From contig CBDAQR010000008.1 in NCBI GenBank assembly GCA_965199055.1, positions 186,001-250,000 on the forward strand: a stretch of DNA of 64,000 nucleotides. Direction: 5' to 3'. Under the pieces are notes generated by a model. That model saw only the letters and a program-made list of their open reading frames with translations. It did not search any database and was not told where the DNA came from. Below are positions 25,761 to 34,125 of this stretch, in pieces; the stretch's first letter is position 1, and each line of letters begins with the position of its first letter. Source of the DNA: CBDAQR01 sp965199055. Its GTDB lineage: Bacteria > Pseudomonadota > Gammaproteobacteria > Pseudomonadales > Halieaceae. The position numbers were made by a program, and so were the translations under genes.

Positions 25761-27241
25761 GTGCTGCAAAACTAGTCCTTAAATTCGCATTGATTCTGCT
25801 AGCAGTCGTTTTACTGCTGTTGGCAGGCGTTGTTCTATTCATGCCCGGACTGCACATCAGCAGCCTGTCTATGGTTTTGAACGTTATGACTGGCGCTGGG
25901 GGTGATAGCCCGAACGAGCTCTTGTTAGAGCGACTTGAGGTCGCGCCGGGTTACCACGTTAGCGTGTTTGCCCGGGACCTGCCGAACCCGCGCATTCTCC
26001 ATCTCGACACCGCTGGAGGCCTGCTGGTCAGCAATCCCCGCAGTGGCGAGATCATCCGTATGCTGGACCAGGATGGCGATGGCGCGGCCGACCAGCGCCA
26101 GGTGCTGATGTCGGGACTGCAGCGACCGCAGGGCATCGAGAGTCTCGGCCAGTACCTCTACGTGGGCGAGTCCCATCAGGTGATCCGAGTGCCGTGGGAC
26201 GCGGAAAAAGCTGAGCTGACCGGGTCGCCCGAAGTGGTTGTGCCCAACCTGACCGACAACGGTAATCACTGGAGCAAAATTCTGCGCTTTGGACCGGACG
26301 ACACGCTCTATGTGGCCATGGGATCCACCTGTAACGTTTGCGAAGAGGAAGATGAACGCCGCGCGACGATCATGCGCTATGACGCCGACGGGTCCAACGG
26401 TGCGATTTTCGCAGCGGGAATCCGCAACAGTGTCGGACTGGATTTCGCACCCTGGAGTGGCGCGCTCTACGCCACCGACAACGGCCGCGACCTTCTCGGC
26501 GATGATTATCCTCCCTGCGAACTGAACGAAGTCGTAGAAGGTGGTTTTTACGGCTGGCCCTACCTCAATGGCGCCAATGAGCTCGACCCCGATTTTGGCG
26601 CGGGTCAGGAGGCATTGCAGGAAACTGCGATCGCCCCCGTATTCGATTTCCGCGCGCACAACGCACCACTCGGTATTTACTTTCCGCAGGATGAATCACG
26701 CACTGCGCTGGTCGCCTTGCACGGTTCCTGGAACCGCTCCACCCCCGATCGCTACAAGGTCCTTAGACTCCATTGGGGCAGTGACGGGGAGATAATGGCT
26801 GAAGATTTTATATGGGGCTTTGAGCAAGACGGCGATATTGTCGGAAGACCCGTGGATATCGCTAGCGACGGTGATGGCGGCTTCTTCATTAGCGATGATT
26901 TCGCCCGCGTCATTTACCGAGTGAGCCCTCGCGACGACTTCGGCTCTGCAGCCGCAGCGGGTGCTGAAGCGATCGCTACGAACTCAGCGGCGATTGACGC
27001 TGAGCTGGCCCAAGCAGGTGAAGCACTTTACAACAGCATGCCCTGCGCCGCCTGCCATTCCCCCGAGGCCCCGACGCCGATCATTCTGCGCGACCTTGAG
27101 CAGCGTTATACGCTGGTCAGCCTGGCCCAGTACTTCACCAGCCCGACGCCGCCCATGCCGCTCTATGATCTGTCGGATGAACAGCGGCAGCAGCTGGCTC
27201 ACTACCTGATCAGTCAGGAGCGATCTCAAGCAGAAAAGTAA
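25757..27241 (+). CDS. Sugar-dehydrogenase-like beta-propeller fused to a c-type cytochrome
   Basis: This 494-residue protein starts with a membrane anchor (about 8-30, LKFALILLAVVLLLLAGVVL). A GSDH-type propeller follows (about 57-400) with GIRNSVGLDFAPWSG, ATDNGRDLLGDD and HGSWNRSTP. The C-terminus (about 415-490) is a small cytochrome c domain with heme motif CAACH (about 438-442) and a likely Met ligand in TPPMPLYDLS. The fusion suggests direct electron transfer from a sugar or alcohol to the respiratory chain at the periplasmic face. Its end overlaps the opposing dtd gene by 32 bases. Confidence 0.88.
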   Translation: MSAAKLVLKFALILLAVVLLLLAGVVLFMPGLHISSLSMVLNVMTGAGGDSPNELLLERLEVAPGYHVSVFARDLPNPRILHLDTAGGLLVSNPRSGEIIRMLDQDGDGAADQRQVLMSGLQRPQGIESLGQYLYVGESHQVIRVPWDAEKAELTGSPEVVVPNLTDNGNHWSKILRFGPDDTLYVAMGSTCNVCEEEDERRATIMRYDADGSNGAIFAAGIRNSVGLDFAPWSGALYATDNGRDLLGDDYPPCELNEVVEGGFYGWPYLNGANELDPDFGAGQEALQETAIAPVFDFRAHNAPLGIYFPQDESRTALVALHGSWNRSTPDRYKVLRLHWGSDGEIMAEDFIWGFEQDGDIVGRPVDIASDGDGGFFISDDFARVIYRVSPRDDFGSAAAAGAEAIATNSAAIDAELAQAGEALYNSMPCAACHSPEAPTPIILRDLEQRYTLVSLAQYFTSPTPPMPLYDLSDEQRQQLAHYLISQERSQAEK

Positions 27242-27656
27242 CCGGGCCGTCATTGACCAGCGATACCTGCATATCGGCCCCGAACATACCCGCCGCCACT
27301 GGTGCGTGGGCTTCCTCAAGCAGTAACAGGGTTTTGAGATAGAGCTGCTCCGCTTCCGCGGGCGGCATCGCACAGGAGAAACTCGGTCGCAATCCCTTGC
27401 GGGTATCTGCAGACAGAGTGAACTGTGACACCAGTAAGACTCCGCCACCCGCTTCCTTCACATTGCAGTTCATGCGGCCCTCACTGTCAGAGAACAGGCG
27501 GTAGGCAAGAATTTTATCCAGCATGCGTCTGGCAATAGACTCATCATCGCCCTTGTCCAGACCCAGCAACACCAGAAGACCCGCATCGATGGCGCCGACC
27601 GTGTTGCCATCGACCACCACGCTGGCACTGCTCACTCTCTGTAAAAGGGCTTTCAC
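27210..27656 (-). CDS. dtd: D-aminoacyl-tRNA deacylase
   Basis: The 148-residue protein begins MKALLQRVSSASVVVDG and ends with NDGPVTFLLEIAPD, the family hallmark containing the Gly-Pro motif that fixes chirality. SQFTL (about 77-81) is the second signature. It hydrolyses D-aminoacyl-tRNAs. The gene is third in a minus-strand cluster typA-pip-dtd, seven bases after pip. Confidence 0.95.
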   Translation of the reverse strand: MKALLQRVSSASVVVDGNTVGAIDAGLLVLLGLDKGDDESIARRMLDKILAYRLFSDSEGRMNCNVKEAGGGVLLVSQFTLSADTRKGLRPSFSCAMPPAEAEQLYLKTLLLLEEAHAPVAAGMFGADMQVSLVNDGPVTFLLEIAPD

Positions 27657-27663
27657 CGCGCGG

Positions 27664-28629
27664 CTACGCTCCCGAATAGTCGTCGAAACGTTCGGCCACG
27701 CGGCGAGTGGCGCGGATCAGGGCGTCCGTAATACCCGGTTCTGAAGATGCATGGCCCGCATCGCGCACAATATGAAGCTCTGACGCTTTCCAACGCTTGT
27801 GCAACTCGAACGCATTATCCAGTGGGCATACGACATCGTAACGCCCATGAACGATGGTGCCGGGTATGTCCTCCAGCACCGCCACGTTCTCAAGAATCTG
27901 GTTCTCGTCGATGAAACAGTGATTCACAAAATAATGTGCTTCAATGCGCGCCAAGGCGAGTGCTATATGAGGGTCGACGAAATGCTCGACCACCTCAAGA
28001 TTGGGCCTGAGCGTGGCGCAGCGCGCCTCCCAGCCGGACCAGGCTTTGGCGGCAGCCATGCGAGCGAGCTCGTTATCCCCAGTCAAAATCTCGTAGTAGC
28101 GGTTGACCAATTGCCCATGATCTCGCTCGGGTATGGGGCGCAGGTAGTCCTCCCAGTGGTCCGGAAAGAGACGGCTGGCCCCTTCCTGAAACAGCCAGTC
28201 AACGTCCTGCTGGCGCGCCAGGAAAATGCCTCTGAGAATCATGGCCATCACGCGCTCAGGGTGGGCCTGCGCGTACAGCAGGCTTAAGGTCGAGCCCCAG
28301 GATCCGCCGAACAATACCCATTGTTCAATGCCGAGCTGCTCGCGAATGGCTTCCATATCCTGGATGAGTTCCGGCGTGGAATTATTTTCCAATCGAGCAT
28401 GGGGCAGCGACTGCCCGGCGCCACGCTGGTCAAACAGGATGACGTGATAGTGTTCCGGATCGAAAAAACAGCGATTACGTGCATCGCAACCTGCGCCGGG
28501 CCCGCCGTGCACGAACAATACCGGCAAGCCCTCAGGATCGCCGCTTTCCTCAACGTAGATTTCGTGCCCACCCCCCACCGCCAGGCGGTGACAGGCGAAG
28601 GGTTTGATTTCCGGGTAGAGCATCAGCAT
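27664..28629 (-). CDS. pip: Proline iminopeptidase (alpha/beta hydrolase)
   Basis: The protein has 321 residues with the oxyanion segment HGGPGAGCD (about 41-49), the nucleophile elbow GGSWGSTL (Ser at about 111) and late acid and His residues in GRYDVVCPL and DAGHASSEPG. It removes N-terminal proline from peptides. An ATG six bases further in (28623) is equally possible. It lies between typA and dtd, an arrangement common in gammaproteobacteria. Confidence 0.92.
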   Translation of the reverse strand: MLMLYPEIKPFACHRLAVGGGHEIYVEESGDPEGLPVLFVHGGPGAGCDARNRCFFDPEHYHVILFDQRGAGQSLPHARLENNSTPELIQDMEAIREQLGIEQWVLFGGSWGSTLSLLYAQAHPERVMAMILRGIFLARQQDVDWLFQEGASRLFPDHWEDYLRPIPERDHGQLVNRYYEILTGDNELARMAAAKAWSGWEARCATLRPNLEVVEHFVDPHIALALARIEAHYFVNHCFIDENQILENVAVLEDIPGTIVHGRYDVVCPLDNAFELHKRWKASELHIVRDAGHASSEPGITDALIRATRRVAERFDDYSGA

Positions 28630-28663
28630 CTACCCAGTATAGACAAGCCTAACCGGGCGTGGA

Positions 28664-30475
28664 CTAGATGCGGCCCGCGCGGCGCCGCTCGTGCTCTTTC
28701 AGCAGCTTTTTGCGGATGCGAATACTCTCAGGCGTCACCTCAACCAGCTCATCGTCTTCGATGAATTCCAGCGCCTGCTCGAGACTGTGCCGCACCGGTG
28801 GCGTGAGCACCAGGTTTTCATCGGTTCCTGCGGCGCGAATATTGGTGAGCTGCTTGGCCTTGGTCGGATTCACCGTGAGGTCGTTGCCACGACTGTGCAA
28901 GCCAATCACCTGACCTTCATAGACTTCGATATTGGGATCGACGAAGAGTCGACCCCGGTCCTGCAGCGCAAACAGCGAGTAGGCAAGGGTCTTGCCCGTT
29001 ACCAATGAGACGAGCACGCCATTGGTCCTGTGGATCACCTCAGCGTTCTTTACCGGGCCGTAATGATCGAACACGTGAGTCATTATGCCGCTGCCAGACG
29101 TCAGCGTCAGGAACAAGGAACGAAAGCCGATAAGACCCCGCGCCGGCACAATGAATTCCATGCGCAGTCGGCCCTTGCCATCGGGGACCATGTTCTTGAT
29201 GTCCGCCCGGCGTCGACCGAGTTCTTCCATCACAGCGCCCTGGTGACTGTCTTCGCAATCGATCACCAGTTGCTCGAAAGGTTCCTGCAGCTCACCGTCG
29301 ACTTCTTTCTGGATCACTTCAGCGCGCGACACTCCCAGCTCGTAGCCTTCACGCCGCATCGACTCGATCAATACCGAGAGATGCAGTTCACCGCGGCCGG
29401 AAACCTTGAACTTGTCCGGACTCTCGCCCGGCTCCACGCGCAGGGCCACATTGTGAATCAGCTCCCGGTCGAGGCGCTCTTTGATATTGCGCGACGTTAC
29501 AAATTTGCCTTCCTTGCCGGCAAAGGGTGAGTCGTTCACCTGGAAGGTCATCGTGACGGTAGGCTCATCCACCGTTAAGGGCGGCAGTGCCTCGACGGTG
29601 TCCGGATCGCAAAGAGTGTCGGATATCTGCAATGCATCGATGCCGGTGATACATACGATATCCCCGGCTTCGGCGGACTCGGCTTCAATCCGCTCCAGGC
29701 CCAGGTAACCCATCACCTGCAGCACCTTTCCATTGCGCGTCTCGCCCTCGAGGTCGATGACCGTCACCTGGGTATTGGGTGTCAAAACGCCTCGGCTGAT
29801 TCGGCCCACGCCGATAACGCCGACATAACTGGAATAGTCCAGCGCAGATATCTGCAGCTGCAGCGGGCCATCGCGGTCGACCTGGGGCGCCGGTACATGC
29901 TCTACCACAGACTCAAATAGTACCTGCATATCTGAGCCCATATCCTCATGGTCCAGACCCGCGATGCCCTCCAATGCTGAGGCGTAGATAACCGGAAAGT
30001 CGAGCTGTTCTTCGGTCGCGCCCAGGCGATCGAAGAGATCAAATACCTGGTCGACCACCCAGTCGGGCCGCGCACCGGGGCGATCAACCTTGTTAACAAC
30101 CACGATTGGATTCAGGCCTCGCTCGAACGCCTTCTGTGTAACGAATCGAGTTTGTGGCATGGGCCCATCCACCGCGTCAACCAGTAGCAGCACACTGTCG
30201 ACCATGGACAGCACGCGCTCCACTTCGCCACCAAAGTCGGCGTGGCCAGGGGTATCAACAATATTGATGCGGTAATCGCCCCAGCGGATCGCTGTATTCT
30301 TGGCGAGAATGGTGATGCCGCGCTCACGCTCCTGGTCATTGGAGTCCATGACCCGTTCCGCGTCCTGACTGCGTCGGTCCAGGGTGCCAGATTGCTGCAA
30401 CAGGCAATCAACCAGCGTGGTCTTGCCATGGTCAACATGGGCAATGATGGCAATATTGCGAAGATTCTCTATCAC
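28664..30475 (-). CDS. typA: GTP-binding ribosome-associated protein TypA/BipA
   Basis: This 603-residue translational GTPase shows the G1 motif AHVDHGKTT (12-20), the switch II DTPGH, NKVD and the typical BipA C-terminal domain with RGLIGFRSLFLTLT (about 445-458). TypA acts on the ribosome under stress and cold. Its length equals that of E. coli BipA (607). It is probably the first gene of the minus-strand typA-pip-dtd cluster. Confidence 0.97.
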   Translation of the reverse strand: MIENLRNIAIIAHVDHGKTTLVDCLLQQSGTLDRRSQDAERVMDSNDQERERGITILAKNTAIRWGDYRINIVDTPGHADFGGEVERVLSMVDSVLLLVDAVDGPMPQTRFVTQKAFERGLNPIVVVNKVDRPGARPDWVVDQVFDLFDRLGATEEQLDFPVIYASALEGIAGLDHEDMGSDMQVLFESVVEHVPAPQVDRDGPLQLQISALDYSSYVGVIGVGRISRGVLTPNTQVTVIDLEGETRNGKVLQVMGYLGLERIEAESAEAGDIVCITGIDALQISDTLCDPDTVEALPPLTVDEPTVTMTFQVNDSPFAGKEGKFVTSRNIKERLDRELIHNVALRVEPGESPDKFKVSGRGELHLSVLIESMRREGYELGVSRAEVIQKEVDGELQEPFEQLVIDCEDSHQGAVMEELGRRRADIKNMVPDGKGRLRMEFIVPARGLIGFRSLFLTLTSGSGIMTHVFDHYGPVKNAEVIHRTNGVLVSLVTGKTLAYSLFALQDRGRLFVDPNIEVYEGQVIGLHSRGNDLTVNPTKAKQLTNIRAAGTDENLVLTPPVRHSLEQALEFIEDDELVEVTPESIRIRKKLLKEHERRRAGRI

Positions 30476-30538
30476 GGGAGTTTACCGGCGTTAAAAGGCG
30501 CGCGATTATACCCGCGTCGGCGGCCGTGGGATAGGGCT

Positions 30539-31993
30539 TTAGCGGGTAGGTGCGTACACCTTCACATTGTCATAACCCGAGGCCTGCAAGTGGCCAGCGT
30601 GCAGCTTGCTCATGGCACCCCGATCACAATACAGCATGTAGGTCTTGCTAGTGTCGAGCTCCTGCATTCTAGAGTGCAGCTCGTAGAAGGGGATCTTAAT
30701 GACGTCTGCCCTCACCTGCAGGGGCTTCAGCTCTTCTTCATTGGGGTGGCGTATGTCGAGCACGATGCAATCCGCCAGGGGTACGGAAAGTACTTCCACC
30801 TCGGACAGCTGCAAATCTTCGCCACCTATCTCATCGATATTCTGGACTCTCGCCTGGGCCACGGCGCGCTCGAGCACGGCCATGTCAAAACGCTCCTCTT
30901 CCTCTGCGATTCTTTCCGGCCGTGCTTTGGTGGTGGGATTTACCGATATGATTCCACAGTACTCCGGCATATTGGCCGCAAACTCTTCAGTTCCGATCTC
31001 TGCCGCTGTCCGAATAATGTCTTCCTTGTCCGTCGCAATGAGTGGCCTCAACACCAGCCGCTCCGTTGCGCCGTCGATCACGGCCAGGTTGCGCAAGGTC
31101 TGACTCGATACTTGCGCCACTGCTTCGCCAGTTACCAGTGCATCGACGTCGAACTGCTCGGCAATTTGACTCGCCGCACGCAGCATCATGCGCTTAAGAA
31201 TGACGCCCATTTGAGAGTCTTCCACCTTGTTCAGCAACTCAGAGACGACTTCTTCAAACGGCACGGTGACGAAGCGAACGCGATGACTGCTGCCATATTT
31301 CATCCACAGGTAGAGTGCGACCTCCTTAACCCCGACTTCATGATCTCGGCCGCCCAGGTTGAAAAAACAGAAGTGGGTGCGCATGCCACGCTTCATCATC
31401 AGATAACTCGACACCGTGGAATCGAATCCGCCGCTTATCAAAGACAGCACCGGATCGAGTGTGCCCATTGGGAAGCCGCCCAGACCTTTGTAACGCTCGT
31501 TTACCACAAAGAGCCGCTCGTCACGGATCTCCAGGTGCACAACCAGGTCCGGGTCGCGCAGGTTCACCCCGGCCGCTTCGCTGTGCTGATTGAGTCCCCC
31601 GCCCACGTATCGCTCCACATCCACAGAACGGAACTCATGATTCCCGGCGCGCTTGCAACGCACGGCAAAGGTTTTTCCCGCTAAGCGCTCCGCATAGACG
31701 GCCAGCACCTTCTGGAAAATATCGTCCATATCGCCCAGGGGGTACTCGAGTACATCCAGGTACCAGCCAATGCCCGGCACGTGAGCGAGGGCATCAACCA
31801 GAGCGCGTTGAACCCCATCATCGTCTGAGCCTGTATACACCGTGAGCTTGTCCCAATCGCGCTTGATGCGGATATCGGCATCTATCGGTCGCAGCACCAC
31901 TTTCAGGTTTGTCACCAACTGACTAACAAACTGGCGACGCACCGGTTTACTCTTGATGGTGATCTCAGGAAAGAACTTTACGATGAATTGCAT
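30539..31993 (-). CDS. thiI: tRNA 4-thiouridine / thiazole sulfurtransferase ThiI
   Basis: The 484-residue protein has an N-terminal ferredoxin-like and THUMP domain (about 1-165), a PP-loop SGGFDSTVSSYL (about 183-194) and a C-terminal rhodanese domain with LYCDRGAMS (the reactive Cys near 461). ThiI makes 4-thiouridine in tRNA and supplies sulfur for thiazole. The start at 31993 (MQFIVKFFPEI) gives the standard E. coli-like length; a longer in-frame reading to 32119 crosses the NtrC-like site and is unlikely. Confidence 0.96.
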   Translation of the reverse strand: MQFIVKFFPEITIKSKPVRRQFVSQLVTNLKVVLRPIDADIRIKRDWDKLTVYTGSDDDGVQRALVDALAHVPGIGWYLDVLEYPLGDMDDIFQKVLAVYAERLAGKTFAVRCKRAGNHEFRSVDVERYVGGGLNQHSEAAGVNLRDPDLVVHLEIRDERLFVVNERYKGLGGFPMGTLDPVLSLISGGFDSTVSSYLMMKRGMRTHFCFFNLGGRDHEVGVKEVALYLWMKYGSSHRVRFVTVPFEEVVSELLNKVEDSQMGVILKRMMLRAASQIAEQFDVDALVTGEAVAQVSSQTLRNLAVIDGATERLVLRPLIATDKEDIIRTAAEIGTEEFAANMPEYCGIISVNPTTKARPERIAEEEERFDMAVLERAVAQARVQNIDEIGGEDLQLSEVEVLSVPLADCIVLDIRHPNEEELKPLQVRADVIKIPFYELHSRMQELDTSKTYMLYCDRGAMSKLHAGHLQASGYDNVKVYAPTR

Positions 31994-32101
31994 TGCTTCA
32001 TGCACAAAGGGGCGATAATGGGCGCGTATTATACGGCCAACCGGTACCAGCGGGGCAAATTCCGCCCTCCAAACGCCGCACGCACCAGGCCCGCGCGAGC
32101 G

Positions 32102-32118
32102 CGCACTATATTGGTGCA
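32102..32118. promoter_or_regulatory. NtrC-type binding site, near consensus
   Basis: CGCACT-ATATT-GGTGCA matches the NtrC consensus TGCACY-N5-GGTGCA at all positions but the first base. It lies about 100 bases upstream of the DUF4124 gene and 109 bases from the divergent thiI start. No good sigma-54 promoter is seen next to it. Confidence 0.6.
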
Positions 32119-32218
32119 TGGCAGAAGGCTTTGATCGACCTGAGCGGTCGCTGCCGCGCGATTTTATCTGGGTTTTGCGCTACTGTTAGGAAAACTAGGG
32201 ACTCCGAGGGGGAAACGG

Positions 32219-32782
32219 GTGCGGCAACTTTTTCTGATACTCCTGCTTAGCAGCCTCGCTGCAGCATTGCAGGCGCAGGTCTACAAGCATGTCGACGAGG
32301 AGGGCAACGTCACCTTCACCGACCAGCCGCCACCTGACTCCACGCCGGTCGAGATCAATGAGACCAATACCGCACCGCCGCCGTCCCGCAGCGCCTATCC
32401 AGCGCCCCCGCCGTCCGCCGAGCCTGCTGCATCAGGTGGTGACTACAAGGTCAGCATTACCAGCCCCGCCAACGAGACCATCATTCCTCGGGGCCCGGGC
32501 AATTTCTCCGTAAGCGCCAGCGTGACACCAAAACCCAGGTCTGGACACAAGCTGCAATTGCTCATTGACGGCACACCACACGAAGCAGCGCAGACGGGAA
32601 CCAATTGGGCACTCACCAATATCTTTCGCGGCGAGAGGCGCCTCGAGGTGAGTGTCGTTGATTCCAAGGGCAAACAACTCGCGAAATCGGAACCCGTTGT
32701 GGTATTCGTATTTCGACCCTCTACCAACAATCGCAATAGACCCACCAACCTGCCTGCAAGACCACGCCCCACACCGAATTAG
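32219..32782 (+). CDS. DUF4124 domain periplasmic protein
   Basis: This 187-residue protein has a signal peptide (about 1-19, LFLILLLSSLAAALQAQ) followed by VYKHVDEEGNVTFTDQPP (about 21-38), the DUF4124 signature. The middle is Pro/Ala-rich and the rest a small beta-domain; the C-terminus is basic. The GTG start is preceded by GAGGGGG. DUF4124 proteins often lie between glnA and ntrBC. Function is unknown; an NtrC-like site upstream suggests nitrogen control. Confidence 0.82.
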   Translation: MRQLFLILLLSSLAAALQAQVYKHVDEEGNVTFTDQPPPDSTPVEINETNTAPPPSRSAYPAPPPSAEPAASGGDYKVSITSPANETIIPRGPGNFSVSASVTPKPRSGHKLQLLIDGTPHEAAQTGTNWALTNIFRGERRLEVSVVDSKGKQLAKSEPVVVFVFRPSTNNRNRPTNLPARPRPTPN

Positions 32783-32835
32783 ATTCCACAGCGTAATTTT
32801 TTCGCGCACCGCTATGGACATGGCCTGCCCGTCAG

Positions 32836-32852
32836 TGCACCATATTGGTGCA
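32836..32852. promoter_or_regulatory. Perfect NtrC binding site upstream of ntrBC
   Basis: TGCACC-ATATT-GGTGCA is a perfect palindromic NtrC site in the gap between the DUF4124 gene and ntrB. Its centre is about 155 bases upstream of the sigma-54 promoter at 32989, a normal enhancer distance. Confidence 0.85.
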
Positions 32853-32988
32853 TTCGGATTGGCGCGCCCAGCCGGGCGGCCGTGAATAGAGATTACACAC
32901 GCGATGAGACACCTGTAAGTTAGCGCTCGCATACCTGAATGGCCTTATAAAAAAAGCGCTATTCTTTTTGCCTAGATTAACCAAGAGC

Positions 32989-33004
32989 TGGCTTCATTTT
33001 TGCT
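32989..33004 (+). promoter_or_regulatory. Sigma-54 (-24/-12) promoter of ntrBC
   Basis: TGGCTTCATTTTTGCT matches TGGC-N8-TTGC(A/T), with the invariant GG and GC ten bases apart. Transcription would start near 33014, 40 bases before the ntrB start at 33055. With the upstream NtrC site this indicates positive autoregulation. Confidence 0.7.
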
Positions 33005-33054
33005 TTGTTGTGTTGGGTTAGGGCAATTGCAGTGCACAGGCAGCGTCACGTACG

Positions 33055-34125
33055 ATGGAAGAAGACGATTTTTACAAGCAGGTATTGGAAAACCTCAGCA
33101 CCGCTGTGTTGGTGGTGGGCTCCGACTTGCGCGTCAACTTCATAAGCCCAGCGGCCCAGGCACTCCTGGAGGCCAGCGAATCGCGCAGCCTGGGAGTCAG
33201 CCTCAACGAACTACTGCGCGGCCAGGACCAGTTGCTAAAAAGTCTCAAGCCGGGAGAGGTGGCACCTTATACCAATAGGGGTCTAAGCCTGCGCCTGCCC
33301 AGCGACAACAAACTCTTCGTCGATTGCACCTTCACTCCCTGGCAAGACAGTCATGGCAAACGGGTGGGTTTAATCCTGGAACTACATCCTATTGATCGCA
33401 TCATGCGCATCAATCGCGAAGAGGGCATGATCTCATCGCAAGAGAATACGCAGGCGCTGATCCGCGGCCTGGCCCACGAGATCAAAAACCCCCTGGGGGG
33501 TTTACGCGGTGCGGCGCAACTGCTCGCAAAAGAACTGCCCGACCCAGAGCTGGAAGAGTACACCCGGGTCATTATTGAAGAGTCGGACCGGCTGCGTGAC
33601 CTGGTTGATCGATTGCTCGGCCCTCACCGTCAACCCCAGTGTGCGCCACTCAATATCCACGAAGTACTCGAGCATGTGCGCACTCTGACACAGGCGGAAT
33701 CGGGCGACGATGTTGAATTCGAGCGCGACTACGACCCGAGCCTGCCTGATATCAGCGGCGATCGCGCACAGCTAATTCAGGCGGTGCTCAACATTGTTCG
33801 CAATGCCATGCAGGCAGTCTCGACGAATGAGGGCAGCCGTAGCATTACTCTGCGCACCCGCATCCAGCGCCAGTTCACGATCGGCGCCAAACGCCACCGG
33901 CTTGTCTGCAGAATCGATATTGCAGACAACGGGCCCGGTATTCCCGAAGAGCTCGTTGATTCAATCTTCGTACCCATGATCAGTGGCCGCGCCGACGGGA
34001 CCGGCCTTGGTCTGGCGATATCCCAATCCATCATCAATCAGCATGGCGGCCTCATCGAGTGCCAAAGCCAACCCGGCCACACCTGCTTCACCCTGTATAT
34101 CCCACTGGAAAATCACAATGCCTAA
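33055..34125 (+). CDS. glnL: Nitrogen regulation sensor kinase NtrB
   Basis: The 356-residue protein has a PAS domain (about 10-115) and a histidine kinase core with phospho-acceptor His in RGLAHEIKNPLGGLRGAAQLL (about 138-158), and the ATP site in NIVRNAMQAV and DNGPGIPEELVDSIF followed by GRADGTGLGLAIS. It has no membrane segment, as expected. It phosphorylates NtrC when nitrogen is low, controlled by PII. Its stop overlaps the ntrC start by 8 bases. Confidence 0.95.
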   Translation: MEEDDFYKQVLENLSTAVLVVGSDLRVNFISPAAQALLEASESRSLGVSLNELLRGQDQLLKSLKPGEVAPYTNRGLSLRLPSDNKLFVDCTFTPWQDSHGKRVGLILELHPIDRIMRINREEGMISSQENTQALIRGLAHEIKNPLGGLRGAAQLLAKELPDPELEEYTRVIIEESDRLRDLVDRLLGPHRQPQCAPLNIHEVLEHVRTLTQAESGDDVEFERDYDPSLPDISGDRAQLIQAVLNIVRNAMQAVSTNEGSRSITLRTRIQRQFTIGAKRHRLVCRIDIADNGPGIPEELVDSIFVPMISGRADGTGLGLAISQSIINQHGGLIECQSQPGHTCFTLYIPLENHNA

